Source of the DNA: Brenneria izbisi
GTDB taxonomy: Bacteria > Pseudomonadota > Gammaproteobacteria > Enterobacterales > Enterobacteriaceae
DNA length: 64,000 nucleotides
NCBI RefSeq assembly: GCF_025840185.1
Contig: NZ_JAMPJU010000009.1
Span: forward strand, 99,291-163,290
Direction: 5' to 3'
Shown here in pieces: positions 1 to 8,945 of the stretch. The translations under genes were made by a program, and so were the position numbers. The notes beneath the pieces were generated by a model, which saw only the letters and a list, made by a program, of their open reading frames with translations, searched no databases and was not told the DNA's origin. The first letter of the stretch is position 1; every line of letters starts with the position of its first letter.

Positions 1-187
1 CGAGGATACCGATATTCGCGGCGCACCAGATCCAGAATAATTCCAGTGGCTTACCGGTGCGCTCTGATTCTGGCACCAAATCAATACCGGTATTTTCTAC
101 TTTCCATGTTTTGCCTGGTGAGAGTGCATCGTTTGAGACGGTATTGTTTTCTGATGAATATTTATCTTGTTGCTGTGTTTCACCCAT
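1..187 (-). CDS. NCS1-family purine/cytosine permease, N-terminal part only
   Basis: Reading the minus strand from the ATG at 187 gives a hydrophilic N-terminus of about 40 residues, then GIDLVPESERTGKPLELFWI and WCAANIGIL. This is the typical entry into the first membrane helix of nucleobase:cation symporter-1 proteins (PF02133: cytosine, purine or allantoin permeases). An AAGGAG ribosome site lies about 10 bases upstream. The gene leaves the window at base 1, so only 62 residues are visible and the substrate cannot be told. It diverges from the GntR regulator at 776, which by position may control it. The family call is from motif recognition; the regulatory link is inference. Confidence 0.7.
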   Translation of the reverse strand, partial: MGETQQQDKYSSENNTVSNDALSPGKTWKVENTGIDLVPESERTGKPLELFWIWCAANIGIL

Positions 188-775
188 GCTGGCTTGCTCC
201 TTTTTTGCCCAGGTTCACAATGAATGGCAGCAAGAAGGTGAAATCCATCACGTCAACTGACAACGGCTGTTATCACCTGTTCCTGCCGTATCCACATCAA
301 CACTCAGCCTATCATAAAGTTATATCAATACTAGCCGATGCAATATTAACGGCTGGTAATAACTTAGCTTGAAAGGCGATGAGTATGGTGTAAATCAGAA
401 ATGAAATGATAAGCGCAGATGAAAAAATGATGCGGCTGTGACCCAGACCCAAACAAAGCGGGCGACATATTTTGGGATACAGCCGCATTATCGACTTCAG
501 TTAATCCACTCTCATCGCGCCACAGGCTGACAACAAAGACAGCCAAAATGATGTCGTGAGGTGTTTTTTTGTTTGGTCACTTGCATGACCCCTGGTGTTG
601 GCACTTCTGAGTAAAGTGTACGAAAATTACACGAAGCGTGCAAGTCCAATTTAATACCTTTATGATGCCAATCTAAGTCCTAAAGAAATTATCTGACAAA
701 CTAATTTTGGCTCAACGTTTGTGTTTAACAATTGCGTATGCTGAGAGCAGCGTAAGACAATAAAAGGCATGCGAT
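188..775. other. Intergenic region between permease and GntR gene (588 bp)
   Basis: I see no convincing gene here. Two structures stand out: a 10-bp perfect inverted repeat (ATGCGGCTGT at 430-439, ACAGCCGCAT at 479-488, 39-base loop) without a T-run, and a GTGTA-N7-TACAC palindrome at 616-632. Short open frames present (for example on minus 364-546) lack ribosome sites and recognisable composition. Confidence 0.4.
616..632. promoter_or_regulatory. Possible GntR-family operator
   Basis: A 17-bp dyad, GTGTA-cgaaaat-TACAC, lies 143 bp before the GntR gene and between it and the divergent permease gene. HutC-type GntR regulators usually bind short dyads in the divergent region they control. The assignment rests on symmetry and position only. 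Confidence 0.3.
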
Positions 776-1513
776 ATGCGGGAACTACTTCTTTGGATAC
801 GGGATAAGCTGAGTGAACCTTCTTCAGCGCCTCGTTATATGCAGCTTGCCTCGCTACTTGAAACGGAAATCGGTCGGCGTAAGGAACTGTCAGGTCAGTT
901 TTTGCCTGCTGAAAGGTTGATTGCTCAACAAACCGGGTTATCACGTGTTACGGTTTCCCGCGCTATGGCGTTATTGGAAGAAAAAAGACTGATTGTTCGG
1001 CAGCAAGGCGTGGGAACCCGAATCAGTCAACATCTGGACTATTCTCTGGATTCGGATGAAGCGGGCTTCACATCATTGGTTCTGCGTCTGGGCGGGGTAG
1101 CCGGTAATCTGTGGCTTGAGCGGGTCAATAAAATAGCGCCCGCGTCGATAGCAGCGAAAATGTCGCTGCCGCCAGATACACTGGTCACCAAGTTACGGCG
1201 CGTTCGTTTAATCAACGGCGAACCGGTATCGTTGGAGATCACATGGATCCCGCTGGCGTTATTACCGGAGCCGGAACAACTGGAGCACTCGCTTTATCAG
1301 TATTGGGCCGCCCGCAATATCTACCCGGATAAAAAACGCTATCGTTTGAAGGCATTGGCTTGCCCGGCTGACATTGCCGAGCATTTGCACATTCCCGCGG
1401 AGTCGCCGGTGTTGCTGTCCCGACAACACACTTACAATATGCATGGCGATTTACTGGAGTACTGTGAGGTTTACTGTCGCAGTGATGTGTATGAGTTTCA
1501 GGTGACGGACTAA
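776..1513 (+). CDS. GntR-family transcriptional regulator, HutC/UTRA type
   Basis: The 245-residue product has an N-terminal winged helix-turn-helix at about residues 20-80, with the GntR signature around LPAERLIAQQTGLSRVTVSR. A UTRA ligand-binding domain follows at about 95-240 (…RVRLINGEPVSLEITWIP…). The ATG at 776 follows an AAAAGG element. HutC/UTRA proteins bind small effectors such as sugar phosphates, histidine derivatives or other metabolites and usually repress neighbouring genes. The divergent neighbour is a nucleobase-type permease, which is the likely target by inference. The effector is unknown and no gene symbol is justified. Confidence 0.85.
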   Translation: MRELLLWIRDKLSEPSSAPRYMQLASLLETEIGRRKELSGQFLPAERLIAQQTGLSRVTVSRAMALLEEKRLIVRQQGVGTRISQHLDYSLDSDEAGFTSLVLRLGGVAGNLWLERVNKIAPASIAAKMSLPPDTLVTKLRRVRLINGEPVSLEITWIPLALLPEPEQLEHSLYQYWAARNIYPDKKRYRLKALACPADIAEHLHIPAESPVLLSRQHTYNMHGDLLEYCEVYCRSDVYEFQVTD

Positions 1514-1533
1514 AACCAGATCGAGAGGACTTA

Positions 1534-1557
1534 CCGGCAAGCGCCGCAGCTTGCCGG
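1534..1557. terminator. Hairpin between convergent GntR and dkgA genes
   Basis: A perfect 9-bp stem, CCGGCAAGC (1534-1542) and GCTTGCCGG (1549-1557), has a 6-base loop in the 65-bp gap between two convergent stop codons. No U-tract follows on either strand, so it may be a weak bidirectional terminator or an RNA 3' end stabiliser. Confidence 0.4.
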
Positions 1558-1578
1558 CGGAAAAGAAAATGCGCTGAT

Positions 1579-2397
1579 TCAGGGCGCGTCAGGATCGGGG
1601 CCGAGACGCTTGCCGCTGTCCAGTTTTGCGATTTCGGCGAGTTCATCTTTATCCAGCTTGAAATCGAACACGTCAAAATTTTCTCGAATGCGTGAAGGCG
1701 TAACCGATTTGGGAATCACCACCAGCCCGTTATCCAGATGCCAGCGGATGACGATCTGCGCTGGCGTTTTATCGTATTTCGTCGCCAGTTTGCGGATGAT
1801 GGGTTGATCGAAGATACCTTCACCGCCTTGGGCCAGCGGACTCCAGGATTCGGTTTGAATATGGTGGTTTACGTTCCAGATATGCAGTGGACGCTGTTGT
1901 AACAGCGGGTGCAGTTCGATCTGGTTAATAACGGGCTGGATGCCGGTTTCCTCTTTCAGCCGTTGCAAATGGTGGCTATGGAAGTTGCTGACGCCAATAC
2001 TTTTGGTCAGCCCCTGCTCCTGAAGTTGAATCAGCCCGCGCCAGGCATTGACATAGGTGTCCTGATGCGGCAACGGCCAGTGAATCAGGTACAAATCCAC
2101 GTAATCCAGTTGCAGTTTTCTCAGGCTCTCTTCCAGTGCGCGCTGTGGATCGGTGTGATCGCTGTTCCAGAGTTTGGTGGTGATGAATAGCGCTTCGCGC
2201 GCGACTTGCGCCTCGTGTAATGCCTGACCGACACCTTCTTCGTTTTTATAAATTGCCGCAGTGTCAATGGCGCGATAGCCGATGTTCAGAGCTTCGGTCA
2301 CGGCGGTGACCGTTTCTGTATTACTTGCCCGCCAGACGCCGAGACCCAGCTGCGGCATAATATTGCCGTCAGCCAGCTTAATCTTGGGTTGCGTCAT
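1579..2397 (-). CDS. dkgA: 2,5-diketo-D-gluconate reductase A (aldo/keto reductase)
   Basis: This 272-residue single-domain TIM-barrel aldo/keto reductase reduces 2,5-diketo-gluconate and small aldehydes such as methylglyoxal with NADPH in the cytoplasm. Visible motifs are GYRAIDTAAIYKNEEGVG with the catalytic Asp and Tyr, TTKLW with the catalytic Lys, YLIHWP, IGVSNF and the NADPH-binding IPKSVTPSRIRENFDVFDF. Length matches E. coli DkgA (about 275). The order dkgA, yghB, metC, exbBD is that of other enterobacteria, which supports the orthology. The ATG at 2397 has a GGAGAA ribosome site. Confidence 0.93.
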   Translation of the reverse strand: MTQPKIKLADGNIMPQLGLGVWRASNTETVTAVTEALNIGYRAIDTAAIYKNEEGVGQALHEAQVAREALFITTKLWNSDHTDPQRALEESLRKLQLDYVDLYLIHWPLPHQDTYVNAWRGLIQLQEQGLTKSIGVSNFHSHHLQRLKEETGIQPVINQIELHPLLQQRPLHIWNVNHHIQTESWSPLAQGGEGIFDQPIIRKLATKYDKTPAQIVIRWHLDNGLVVIPKSVTPSRIRENFDVFDFKLDKDELAEIAKLDSGKRLGPDPDAP

Positions 2398-2570
2398 GTC
2401 ATTCTCCTTTTTCGACCGTTAATCAATATAATAGTTGGTGTTTAGCGGAGGGTGGCACAGCCCGCTGATGAGACGACTCGATAGCGATCTCCCGGTAAGA
2501 ACGGGCATGTCGTTTCATTCTAGTCGAAAAATACGTCTAAGGTTTTCGGTAACGCGGGCAGGGTTGTGAA

Positions 2571-3236
2571 TCAATGCCGACAGCGTGTCAGACGTTTGCG
2601 CCACACAACCGCCACCATGCCGATTAATCCGCACAGCAACAGAATGATGGGGAGAATGATAAGCCCGGTCATTACCTGATCTTCATAGCGTTTGACCAGT
2701 GGAATATGGCTCATGGCGTAACCCAATGACACGATGCCGCCGACCCAGAGGAAACCGCTAAGCCAGTTAAATATCTGAAAACGGGCGTTATTCAGCCCGG
2801 AAATCCCCGCTATCGTTGGTAACAGCGTGCGGACAAATGCCAGAAAACGACCGATCAGTAAGGCGACCAGGCCGTGACGATAAAAAAGCCGGTAGGCCCG
2901 CTGGTGATAGTGCGCGGGTAACTGCAACAACCAGCTTTTTACCAGCCGGGTATCGCCCAGCCAACGTCCTTGCAGATAACTGAACCAGCAACCGAGGCTG
3001 GCAGCCACGGTCAGCAAAATCATGGTGGGGAGAAAACTCATCACGCCTTTGGCAATCATGGCGCCTGTCAGCAACAGCAGGCTGTCGCCGGGCAGAAAAG
3101 AGGCAGGCAGCAAGCCATTTTCCAGAAACAGGGTGGTAAACAAAATACCGTAAATCACCCATATGACTTTGGGGTCGCCCAGCGCGCTGAAATCCTGCTG
3201 CCATAGCGCCTGAATAATGTCGTGAACCACACTCAT
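2571..3236 (-). CDS. yghB: DedA-family inner membrane protein YghB
   Basis: The 221-residue polytopic membrane protein carries the DedA motifs [18 protein letters not shown] and [19 protein letters not shown], the latter with the conserved Arg of the family. It closely resembles E. coli YghB throughout. DedA proteins are implicated in lipid scrambling and in envelope homeostasis, cell division and proton motive force. Position next to metC agrees with E. coli. The start is the ATG at 3236. Confidence 0.9.
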   Translation of the reverse strand: MSVVHDIIQALWQQDFSALGDPKVIWVIYGILFTTLFLENGLLPASFLPGDSLLLLTGAMIAKGVMSFLPTMILLTVAASLGCWFSYLQGRWLGDTRLVKSWLLQLPAHYHQRAYRLFYRHGLVALLIGRFLAFVRTLLPTIAGISGLNNARFQIFNWLSGFLWVGGIVSLGYAMSHIPLVKRYEDQVMTGLIILPIILLLCGLIGMVAVVWRKRLTRCRH

Positions 3237-3442
3237 ATTACGTCCTGCCAGATGACTGAAGCCCTAAAAAACAGAAAGAAACAGGGCAAAGCGCCCGCAG
3301 CCTGTCGCAAAGATAAACACCGGGCTAAACGCTACGTTCCGGTTAAGATAAAATAATTTTTAGTAAGCGTTTATCGCTCACCATCATACACCTTTTACCT
3401 GCGCCGATGCAGAGAAATCAAGGAACGGCGGGCCTATGGACG

Positions 3443-4636
3443 TCACACTTCCTGAATTCTGTCAAAGCCCGCGGCCAGATCGTCAATCAGATCGTCACTA
3501 TCTTCAAGCCCGATATGTAACCGAATCAGCGTACCGGTAAAATCAACGCCGGCAACCGGACGGATGGCGGCCAGGTCTTCAGGCTGATTAGCCAGAATCA
3601 ACGATTCAAATCCGCCCCATGAATACGCCATGCTGAAGTGCTCGAAATGGTCCAGATAGTTCGCCAGTTGTTCTTTGCTCAGATGCGCTTTCAGAACGAA
3701 GGAGAACAGACCGTTGCAGCCTGAAAAATCGCGCGCATAGAATGCATGGCCTTTACATTCAGGCAGGGCCGGATGATTAACGACGGCGACTTCAGGACGC
3801 GCCGCCAGCCATTTGGCGATGCGAATACTGCTTTCCTGATGCTGTTTCAAACGCACGCCCAGCGTTCGCAGACCGCGGCTGGCGAGATAGGCGGTGTCGG
3901 CATCAACCATTTGTCCCATCAGATAGGAGTGCTCACGTAACTGCTCCAGGCAACGCTCGTTGGCGACCGCTGTCCCCAGCATGGCATCGGAATGACCGAC
4001 AATGTACTTAGTGCCGGACTGCACGGAGATATCGATATCAAACGCCAACGCCTTGAACAGGATGCCCGCCGCCCAGGTATTATCCATAATGATGACGATT
4101 TCTGGATTGATGCGCCGCACCGCCTGCACAATCGCCGGGACATCATGCACTTCCATGGTGATGGAGCCCGGCGACTCCAGGAACACGACCGTGGTGTTTT
4201 CCTCAACCAGCGCGCTGATACCGGCCCCAATCATGGGATCGAAATAGGTCGTACCGATATTCATCTTACTGAGAACGGTGTTGCAAAAATCCTGGGTCGG
4301 CTCATAGGCGGAACCGGTTACCAGTACATGATCGCCGGTCGATACAAAGGAAAGTATGGTGTTGGCGATCGCCGCCGCGCCGCAGGGATAGAGTACGCAA
4401 CCAGCGCCGCCTTCCAGTTCGGTCATGGCTTCCTGCAAGGAAAAGTGGGTCAGCGTACCGCGCCGGCCATAAAACAGTGCGCCTTTCGCTCGGTTGATAG
4501 TGGCGTGTTTTTTATCCTGGACGGTATCAAATACCAGAGAGGAAGCGCGTTGGACAATGGGATTTACAGAACCTTGCGTGAATTTTTTGCTGCGTCCTGC
4601 GGCGACTAGTGCCGTTGCCGTTTTTTTGCTTGTCAT
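3443..4636 (-). CDS. metC: Cystathionine beta-lyase
   Basis: MetC is a PLP enzyme that splits cystathionine to homocysteine, pyruvate and ammonia in methionine synthesis. The Cys/Met-metabolism PLP fold is clear: [16 protein letters not shown], the cofactor-binding region [19 protein letters not shown], and [15 protein letters not shown], whose Lys forms the Schiff base. The C-terminal [17 protein letters not shown] is also typical. I choose the ATG at 4636 ([19 protein letters not shown]), which follows AAGGTGA at good spacing and matches the length of E. coli MetC. A TTG nine codons upstream at 4663 is less likely. Confidence 0.95.
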   Translation of the reverse strand: MTSKKTATALVAAGRSKKFTQGSVNPIVQRASSLVFDTVQDKKHATINRAKGALFYGRRGTLTHFSLQEAMTELEGGAGCVLYPCGAAAIANTILSFVSTGDHVLVTGSAYEPTQDFCNTVLSKMNIGTTYFDPMIGAGISALVEENTTVVFLESPGSITMEVHDVPAIVQAVRRINPEIVIIMDNTWAAGILFKALAFDIDISVQSGTKYIVGHSDAMLGTAVANERCLEQLREHSYLMGQMVDADTAYLASRGLRTLGVRLKQHQESSIRIAKWLAARPEVAVVNHPALPECKGHAFYARDFSGCNGLFSFVLKAHLSKEQLANYLDHFEHFSMAYSWGGFESLILANQPEDLAAIRPVAGVDFTGTLIRLHIGLEDSDDLIDDLAAGFDRIQEV

Positions 4637-4881
4637 AACCAATATCACCTTTTCTCTGTTCAAGTCTCGCCGGGTTATTGAAAACGCCTGTATGACCGAA
4701 TGTTAACGGAATCCTCTCTGTTATTGCAGACTTTCTACGTTATCACGCCTTGGACGATGCGTGGATGGGCGTTTCAGTATGGAAAAAATTCATACTAAAC
4801 CTATTTTTTATAACTTATTGGTTTGTGATGCCGCTATCCGCACGAGGTGAGACGACAAACAGCATCTTTTTGAGTGTAAAT

Positions 4882-4900
4882 AATAATGAGAACAACTATC
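4882..4900. promoter_or_regulatory. Fur box upstream of exbB
   Basis: The 19-mer AATAATGAGAACAACTATC matches the Fur consensus (three GATAAT-type hexamers) at 14 of 19 positions, 80 bp before exbB. ExbBD energises TonB-dependent iron uptake and is Fur-repressed in E. coli, so function and position agree. Confidence 0.65.
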
Positions 4901-4979
4901 AATTAACTCAAGGTCTGATATTATTTCAGGCTGATTTCTTGCGTCGCAAACAGTACTGAATTAACGGTGGAGGCACAGC

Positions 4980-6002
4980 GTGAATACGGCTGTCAGTAAC
5001 ATTACTCAACAGGCGTCGTCAGCCTGGCAAAAAAAACGTGGCGCGTTCAGCGCATTTTCCCGTAGCGTGCTGATTATCCTGCTGGTTAGCGTCGGGCTAA
5101 GTGGAAATGCGTTTGCGGCCCCGGCGACAACGCCGCTTTCTGGCGATAACGCAGGCGCGGCTGCCTCGCAGACAGCCCCGGCAATAACGGCCCCGGAAAT
5201 GACGCAGCCGGAGGCATCGGCGCCTGTTCCCGCTTCATCGCTTTCCCTTCCTGCGAATGCCGCGCCCGGCACCGACAATCTGATGAAAACGGATTTGTCT
5301 GTCTGGGGAATGTATCAGCATGCTGATGCCGTCGTGAAAACGGTGATGATCGGCCTGCTGCTGGCATCCGTTGTCACCTGGGCGATTTTCTTCAGCAAAA
5401 CGGTTGAGATAACTGGCGCCAGACGTCGCCTGCGTCGTGAATTTCAGGCATTGGAGCAGGCCAGAACACTTGATGATGCGGCGGAAACCGCAGAAACTTT
5501 CAAAGCGGGCAGCGTTACGCAGCAACTGCTGATGGATGCGCAGAATGAGATGGAACTGTCAGCCCGTTCTGATGATAACAATGGTATTAAGGAACGTACC
5601 GCGTTCCGTCTGGAACGTCGCGTTGCGGCGACTGGGCGTCATATGGGCCGGGGCAATGGCTATCTGGCGACGGTCGGCGCGGTGGCGCCGTTTGTCGGGC
5701 TGTTTGGTACGGTATGGGGCATCATGAATAGCTTCATCGGTATCGCGCAGACGCAGACCACCAATCTGGCGGTAGTTGCGCCGGGTATCGCCGAAGCTTT
5801 GCTGGCGACGGCGATTGGTTTGGTGGCGGCGATCCCTGCGGTGGTGATTTATAATGTCTTCGCTCGTTGGATCACCGGCTATAAAGCGCAGGTAGGAGAT
5901 GCTGCCGCGCAGGTGCTGCTGCTATTGAGCCGCGATTTGGATGTTGCCGCCAGCAATGACAACCGGATGGCGCCATCGGCGCATAAACTGCGGGTGGGAT
6001 AA
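4980..6002 (+). CDS. exbB: TonB-system energizer ExbB, long form with signal peptide
   Basis: ExbB is the five-subunit proton channel scaffold that, with ExbD and TonB, transmits proton motive force to outer-membrane receptors. The start is GTG at 4980 after a GGAGG element. The protein is 340 residues, against about 244 in E. coli. The extra part is an N-terminal signal peptide (cleavage after AFA, about residue 46) and an Ala/Pro/Thr-rich periplasmic stretch of about 50 residues. The MotA/TolQ/ExbB core follows with three membrane helices, ending in GLFGTVWGIMNSFIGIAQ and PGIAEALLATAIGLVAAIPAVV. exbD starts 3 bases after the stop, so the two are co-transcribed. Confidence 0.93.
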   Translation: MNTAVSNITQQASSAWQKKRGAFSAFSRSVLIILLVSVGLSGNAFAAPATTPLSGDNAGAAASQTAPAITAPEMTQPEASAPVPASSLSLPANAAPGTDNLMKTDLSVWGMYQHADAVVKTVMIGLLLASVVTWAIFFSKTVEITGARRRLRREFQALEQARTLDDAAETAETFKAGSVTQQLLMDAQNEMELSARSDDNNGIKERTAFRLERRVAATGRHMGRGNGYLATVGAVAPFVGLFGTVWGIMNSFIGIAQTQTTNLAVVAPGIAEALLATAIGLVAAIPAVVIYNVFARWITGYKAQVGDAAAQVLLLLSRDLDVAASNDNRMAPSAHKLRVG

Positions 6003-6005
6003 GCC

Positions 6006-6428
6006 ATGGCCATGCATTTGAATGATGATGTGAGTGAAAATGGCGAGATGCATGACATCAACGTGACGCCGTTTATCGATGTCATGTTGGTGTTGCTAAT
6101 CATCTTTATGGTGGCGGCGCCGCTGGCGACGGTGGATATTCGCATCGACCTGCCAGCTTCTTCTGCCGCGCCGCAGCCTCGCCCGGAAAAACCGGTTTAC
6201 CTGACGGTGAAAGCGGACAAGCAACTCTATGTGGGCGACGACGCGGTCAATGAGCAGTCGCTGGCCCAGGCGTTGGATGCCAAAACCAGCGCCAATAAAG
6301 AAACCACTATCTTCTTTCAGGCAGATAAAAGCGTGGATTATGAAACCATGATGAGCGTCATGGATACGCTGCGCAAAGCCGGTTATCTCAAAGTTGGATT
6401 GGTTGGCGCAGAATCCGCCGCTAAATAG
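6006..6428 (+). CDS. exbD: TonB-system energizer ExbD
   Basis: The 140-residue protein has the ExbD/TolR layout: a short cytoplasmic N-terminus, one membrane helix (INVTPFIDVMLVLLIIFMVAAP) carrying the essential proton-path Asp in FIDVMLVLL, and a periplasmic domain. It partners ExbB, encoded 3 bases upstream. Confidence 0.95.
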   Translation: MAMHLNDDVSENGEMHDINVTPFIDVMLVLLIIFMVAAPLATVDIRIDLPASSAAPQPRPEKPVYLTVKADKQLYVGDDAVNEQSLAQALDAKTSANKETTIFFQADKSVDYETMMSVMDTLRKAGYLKVGLVGAESAAK

Positions 6429-6466
6429 TTGAATGTACATAATTGAATGTACATAAGTTGATGTAC
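6429..6466. repeat. Short tandem repeat with TGTACA cores
   Basis: Directly after the exbD stop, TTGAATGTACATAA is repeated twice and followed by a shorter third copy, TTGATGTACA. Each copy contains the palindrome TGTACA. A small hairpin, AGCGC-TGGCG-GCGCT (6467-6481), follows. The unit lies between the convergent exbD and scrR genes. Confidence 0.6.
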
Positions 6467-6485
6467 AGCGCTGGCGGCGCTTGAT

Positions 6486-7508
6486 TTACTGACGTGAATC
6501 AGGATGCCGCCAGTGTATACGCGTCGATATATAGCGTTTGTCTTCCCCCAGCGGTTGCTGGTCGATTAAGCGCGTAATCATGTCAAAGCTGTTTCTTGCC
6601 AGCGCCTCACTATCCTGAGCGATGGTATCAATCTTCATCGGTAAACAATCAAACAGATAATGATCGTCAAAGCTGCACAGCCGGATATCGCTTTCCATCA
6701 GGTTGTGCTGATTCAGGTAACGCAATACCCCTTCCAGCAGGCCACAGGCCGCAACAAACAACGCCTTGGGCGGACGGCCCAGCGTGGCGCATAGCTGGGC
6801 AAACATTTCATAACCGGAACTGGGGTGGTAACTGCCATGAATGATCCATTCAGGTCGACATTCCAGCCCTGCGCGTTGCAACCCCAACTGAAACCCGGCC
6901 AGCCGGTCGCGAGTAGGGGAAATGCGCGCCTGGCCGCCAATGAAATAGAATTCTTCCTGATGCTGACGGGCGATACGTTCCACCAATTCCGCCGTTGATT
7001 CCACCGCTTCGGAAATAACCAGCGGCAGTGTGGAGTCGCCAATTACCCGGTCAAATTGCACCACCGGCAACTGTTGATTGATTTTCTGGTATTCGTGATC
7101 GCTGAGCATGCTGGAAGCAACGATCAAACCATCGACCTGACGTTGTATCAGGCTGTTGACGGCCATCATTTCCTGACTGGCATTTTCATCCGTACAGGCG
7201 ATCAGCAACTGTAGCCCCGCTTCGCGACACAACATTTCCAGTTCACGCGAGATAACGGCAAAGCCGTAGTTGGTCATTTGCGGCACCACCAGCCCCAGCG
7301 TATGGCTGCGGGAGGAACGCAATGAACGGGCATGAATGCTGGGTTGATAACGTTGCTCTTGGGCGACCGCCAGAATACGATCGCGGGTTGTATCAGAAAC
7401 GCGAAACTCTTTGCTGCGGCCATTCAGCACCAGACTGGTGGTGGATTTTGATACGCCTGCAAGCCTGGCGATGTCACTGATTGTTACGCGTTTAGTCTGT
7501 TTCACCAC
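6486..7508 (-). CDS. scrR: LacI-family sucrose operon repressor
   Basis: A 340-residue LacI/GalR-type regulator has an N-terminal helix-turn-helix ([22 protein letters not shown], about residues 8-29), a hinge helix, and a periplasmic-binding-like effector domain. In scr systems ScrR is released by fructose or fructose-1-phosphate. Position at the end of scrK-Y-A-B-R and close resemblance to ScrR support the name. The start is GTG at 7508 or the next codon, GTG 7505; the ribosome site is weak for both. Likely targets are the two operators at 12022-12037 and 13125-13140. Confidence 0.9.
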   Translation of the reverse strand: MVKQTKRVTISDIARLAGVSKSTTSLVLNGRSKEFRVSDTTRDRILAVAQEQRYQPSIHARSLRSSRSHTLGLVVPQMTNYGFAVISRELEMLCREAGLQLLIACTDENASQEMMAVNSLIQRQVDGLIVASSMLSDHEYQKINQQLPVVQFDRVIGDSTLPLVISEAVESTAELVERIARQHQEEFYFIGGQARISPTRDRLAGFQLGLQRAGLECRPEWIIHGSYHPSSGYEMFAQLCATLGRPPKALFVAACGLLEGVLRYLNQHNLMESDIRLCSFDDHYLFDCLPMKIDTIAQDSEALARNSFDMITRLIDQQPLGEDKRYISTRIHWRHPDSRQ

Positions 7509-7535
7509 GGGATCTGCTGTCAGAAAAAAGTAACA

Positions 7536-8945
7536 CTATTCTATCACGCATGACGCTAACAGCCAGTGTTGCAGCGTCAGTCGTCCGGAGCCGCTGAAGG
7601 AAAGCATCGCATTATTATCCGGGAAATAACGGGCAGACATCGCCGCCGCGCCGTCATTGATAAAAATTTCAATGCTGGAACGATCGCACAGGATCTGCAA
7701 TTGATTCAGTTCTCCCCGCCAGTAACGATGTTCCGGCTCCCCGGTGCGCAGATTGCGACGACTTAACGTCAGCCGTTCGCCATCCCAGCAAAGTACCAGC
7801 AGAGAAGCGAAATCCAACTGGAATTCGCCTTGTACCGCCAGCAAAAGTTCTGCGCTGTGAATAGGAAGCGCAGGGGCGTAATTCGCCGCGCCGTTCCAGG
7901 TGTAATGCTGTGTGCGCAACTGTTTCAGTTCACGCGCCGGTTGTTGGAACAACGTGTCGCCACGGAGCGTCAGTTCACGCGGACAGGTCATGGTGTGGAT
8001 CCAGCCATGCGCTATCGTTGGTTCGAAAAACTCGTTCTCATCAGGGATCGACATCCAGGCAAACATCAAGCGTCGGCCATCTTCGCTTTTCGTCGTTTGC
8101 GGGGCATAAAATTCAAAGCCAAGATCCAGTTCGTGAAAACCTTGATGTTGGTACTGACCGCGCTGATAATCCAGATCGCCAACGAAGTAGCCAGCCTGAA
8201 AGGTATTCAGATAGCGTTCTTCTTCCGGCGCCAGCCCCTGAGGACAGCAAACGAGGATTTCCCGCCCGTCGAGCGGGAATAAGTCCGGGCATTCCCACAT
8301 GTAGCCAAAATCGCCCAGCCCGCCGAGGCGGGAGCCTGCGATTTCGGCGATTTGTGTCCAGTCGAGCAGATCGTCGGAGCGGTAAAGCAGGACTTTCCCT
8401 TGCAGCGCTTTATCCTGCGCGCCCAATACCATGTACCAGCGCTCATCGTGCTTCCAGACTTTCGGATCGCGTACATGACCGGTATAACCTTCGGGCAGCG
8501 TGAGTATCGGTCCCAGTTTGTCGTATTCGCCCCTGCTATTTTCACGGGCGATGCATTGGAACGCGGTACGTGAACCGTCGTCGTATTTGACGTTGCCGGT
8601 GTAAATCAGCGTGATGGTATTGTTATCCACCACGGCGGAGCCTGAATAGCAACCGTGGGTTTCGTAGCTTTCACTGGGAACCAGGGCGACAGGTTCGTGT
8701 TTCCAATGCACCAAATCGGTGGCGCTCCAGTGCCCCCAGAATTTTGCTCCGTGGGCACAGGCTAAAGGATTCCACTGATAAAACAGATGGTAACGCCCGT
8801 TGTGATGGATAAATCCATTTGGATCGTTAAGCAGCCCCACCGTCGGCGACAGGTGCCATGCCGGACGATAAGGATCATCATGCGTCTGGTTACAACCCGA
8901 CATCAGGGCATGCGCCATGCGTTTTAATAAGTGGACTTCCTTCAT
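7536..8945 (-). CDS. scrB: Sucrose-6-phosphate hydrolase (GH32)
   Basis: ScrB cleaves sucrose-6-phosphate to glucose-6-phosphate and fructose in the cytoplasm. The GH32 catalytic set is complete: NDPNGF with nucleophile Asp41, RDPK with transition-state Asp160, and ECPD with acid/base Glu218. A C-terminal beta-sandwich follows. The 469-residue length is typical. Its ATG overlaps the scrA stop by one base (TAATG), indicating translational coupling. Confidence 0.96.
   Translation of the reverse strand: MKEVHLLKRMAHALMSGCNQTHDDPYRPAWHLSPTVGLLNDPNGFIHHNGRYHLFYQWNPLACAHGAKFWGHWSATDLVHWKHEPVALVPSESYETHGCYSGSAVVDNNTITLIYTGNVKYDDGSRTAFQCIARENSRGEYDKLGPILTLPEGYTGHVRDPKVWKHDERWYMVLGAQDKALQGKVLLYRSDDLLDWTQIAEIAGSRLGGLGDFGYMWECPDLFPLDGREILVCCPQGLAPEEERYLNTFQAGYFVGDLDYQRGQYQHQGFHELDLGFEFYAPQTTKSEDGRRLMFAWMSIPDENEFFEPTIAHGWIHTMTCPRELTLRGDTLFQQPARELKQLRTQHYTWNGAANYAPALPIHSAELLLAVQGEFQLDFASLLVLCWDGERLTLSRRNLRTGEPEHRYWRGELNQLQILCDRSSIEIFINDGAAAMSARYFPDNNAMLSFSGSGRLTLQHWLLASCVIE

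Noticed and set aside
4637..4760. MetJ boxes before metC
   Set aside because: Only one partial AGACTTTC-like match was found, with no phased neighbour of useful quality.
4750..4959. 69-codon frame before exbB
   Set aside because: It covers the promoter and Fur box of exbB and lacks a ribosome site.
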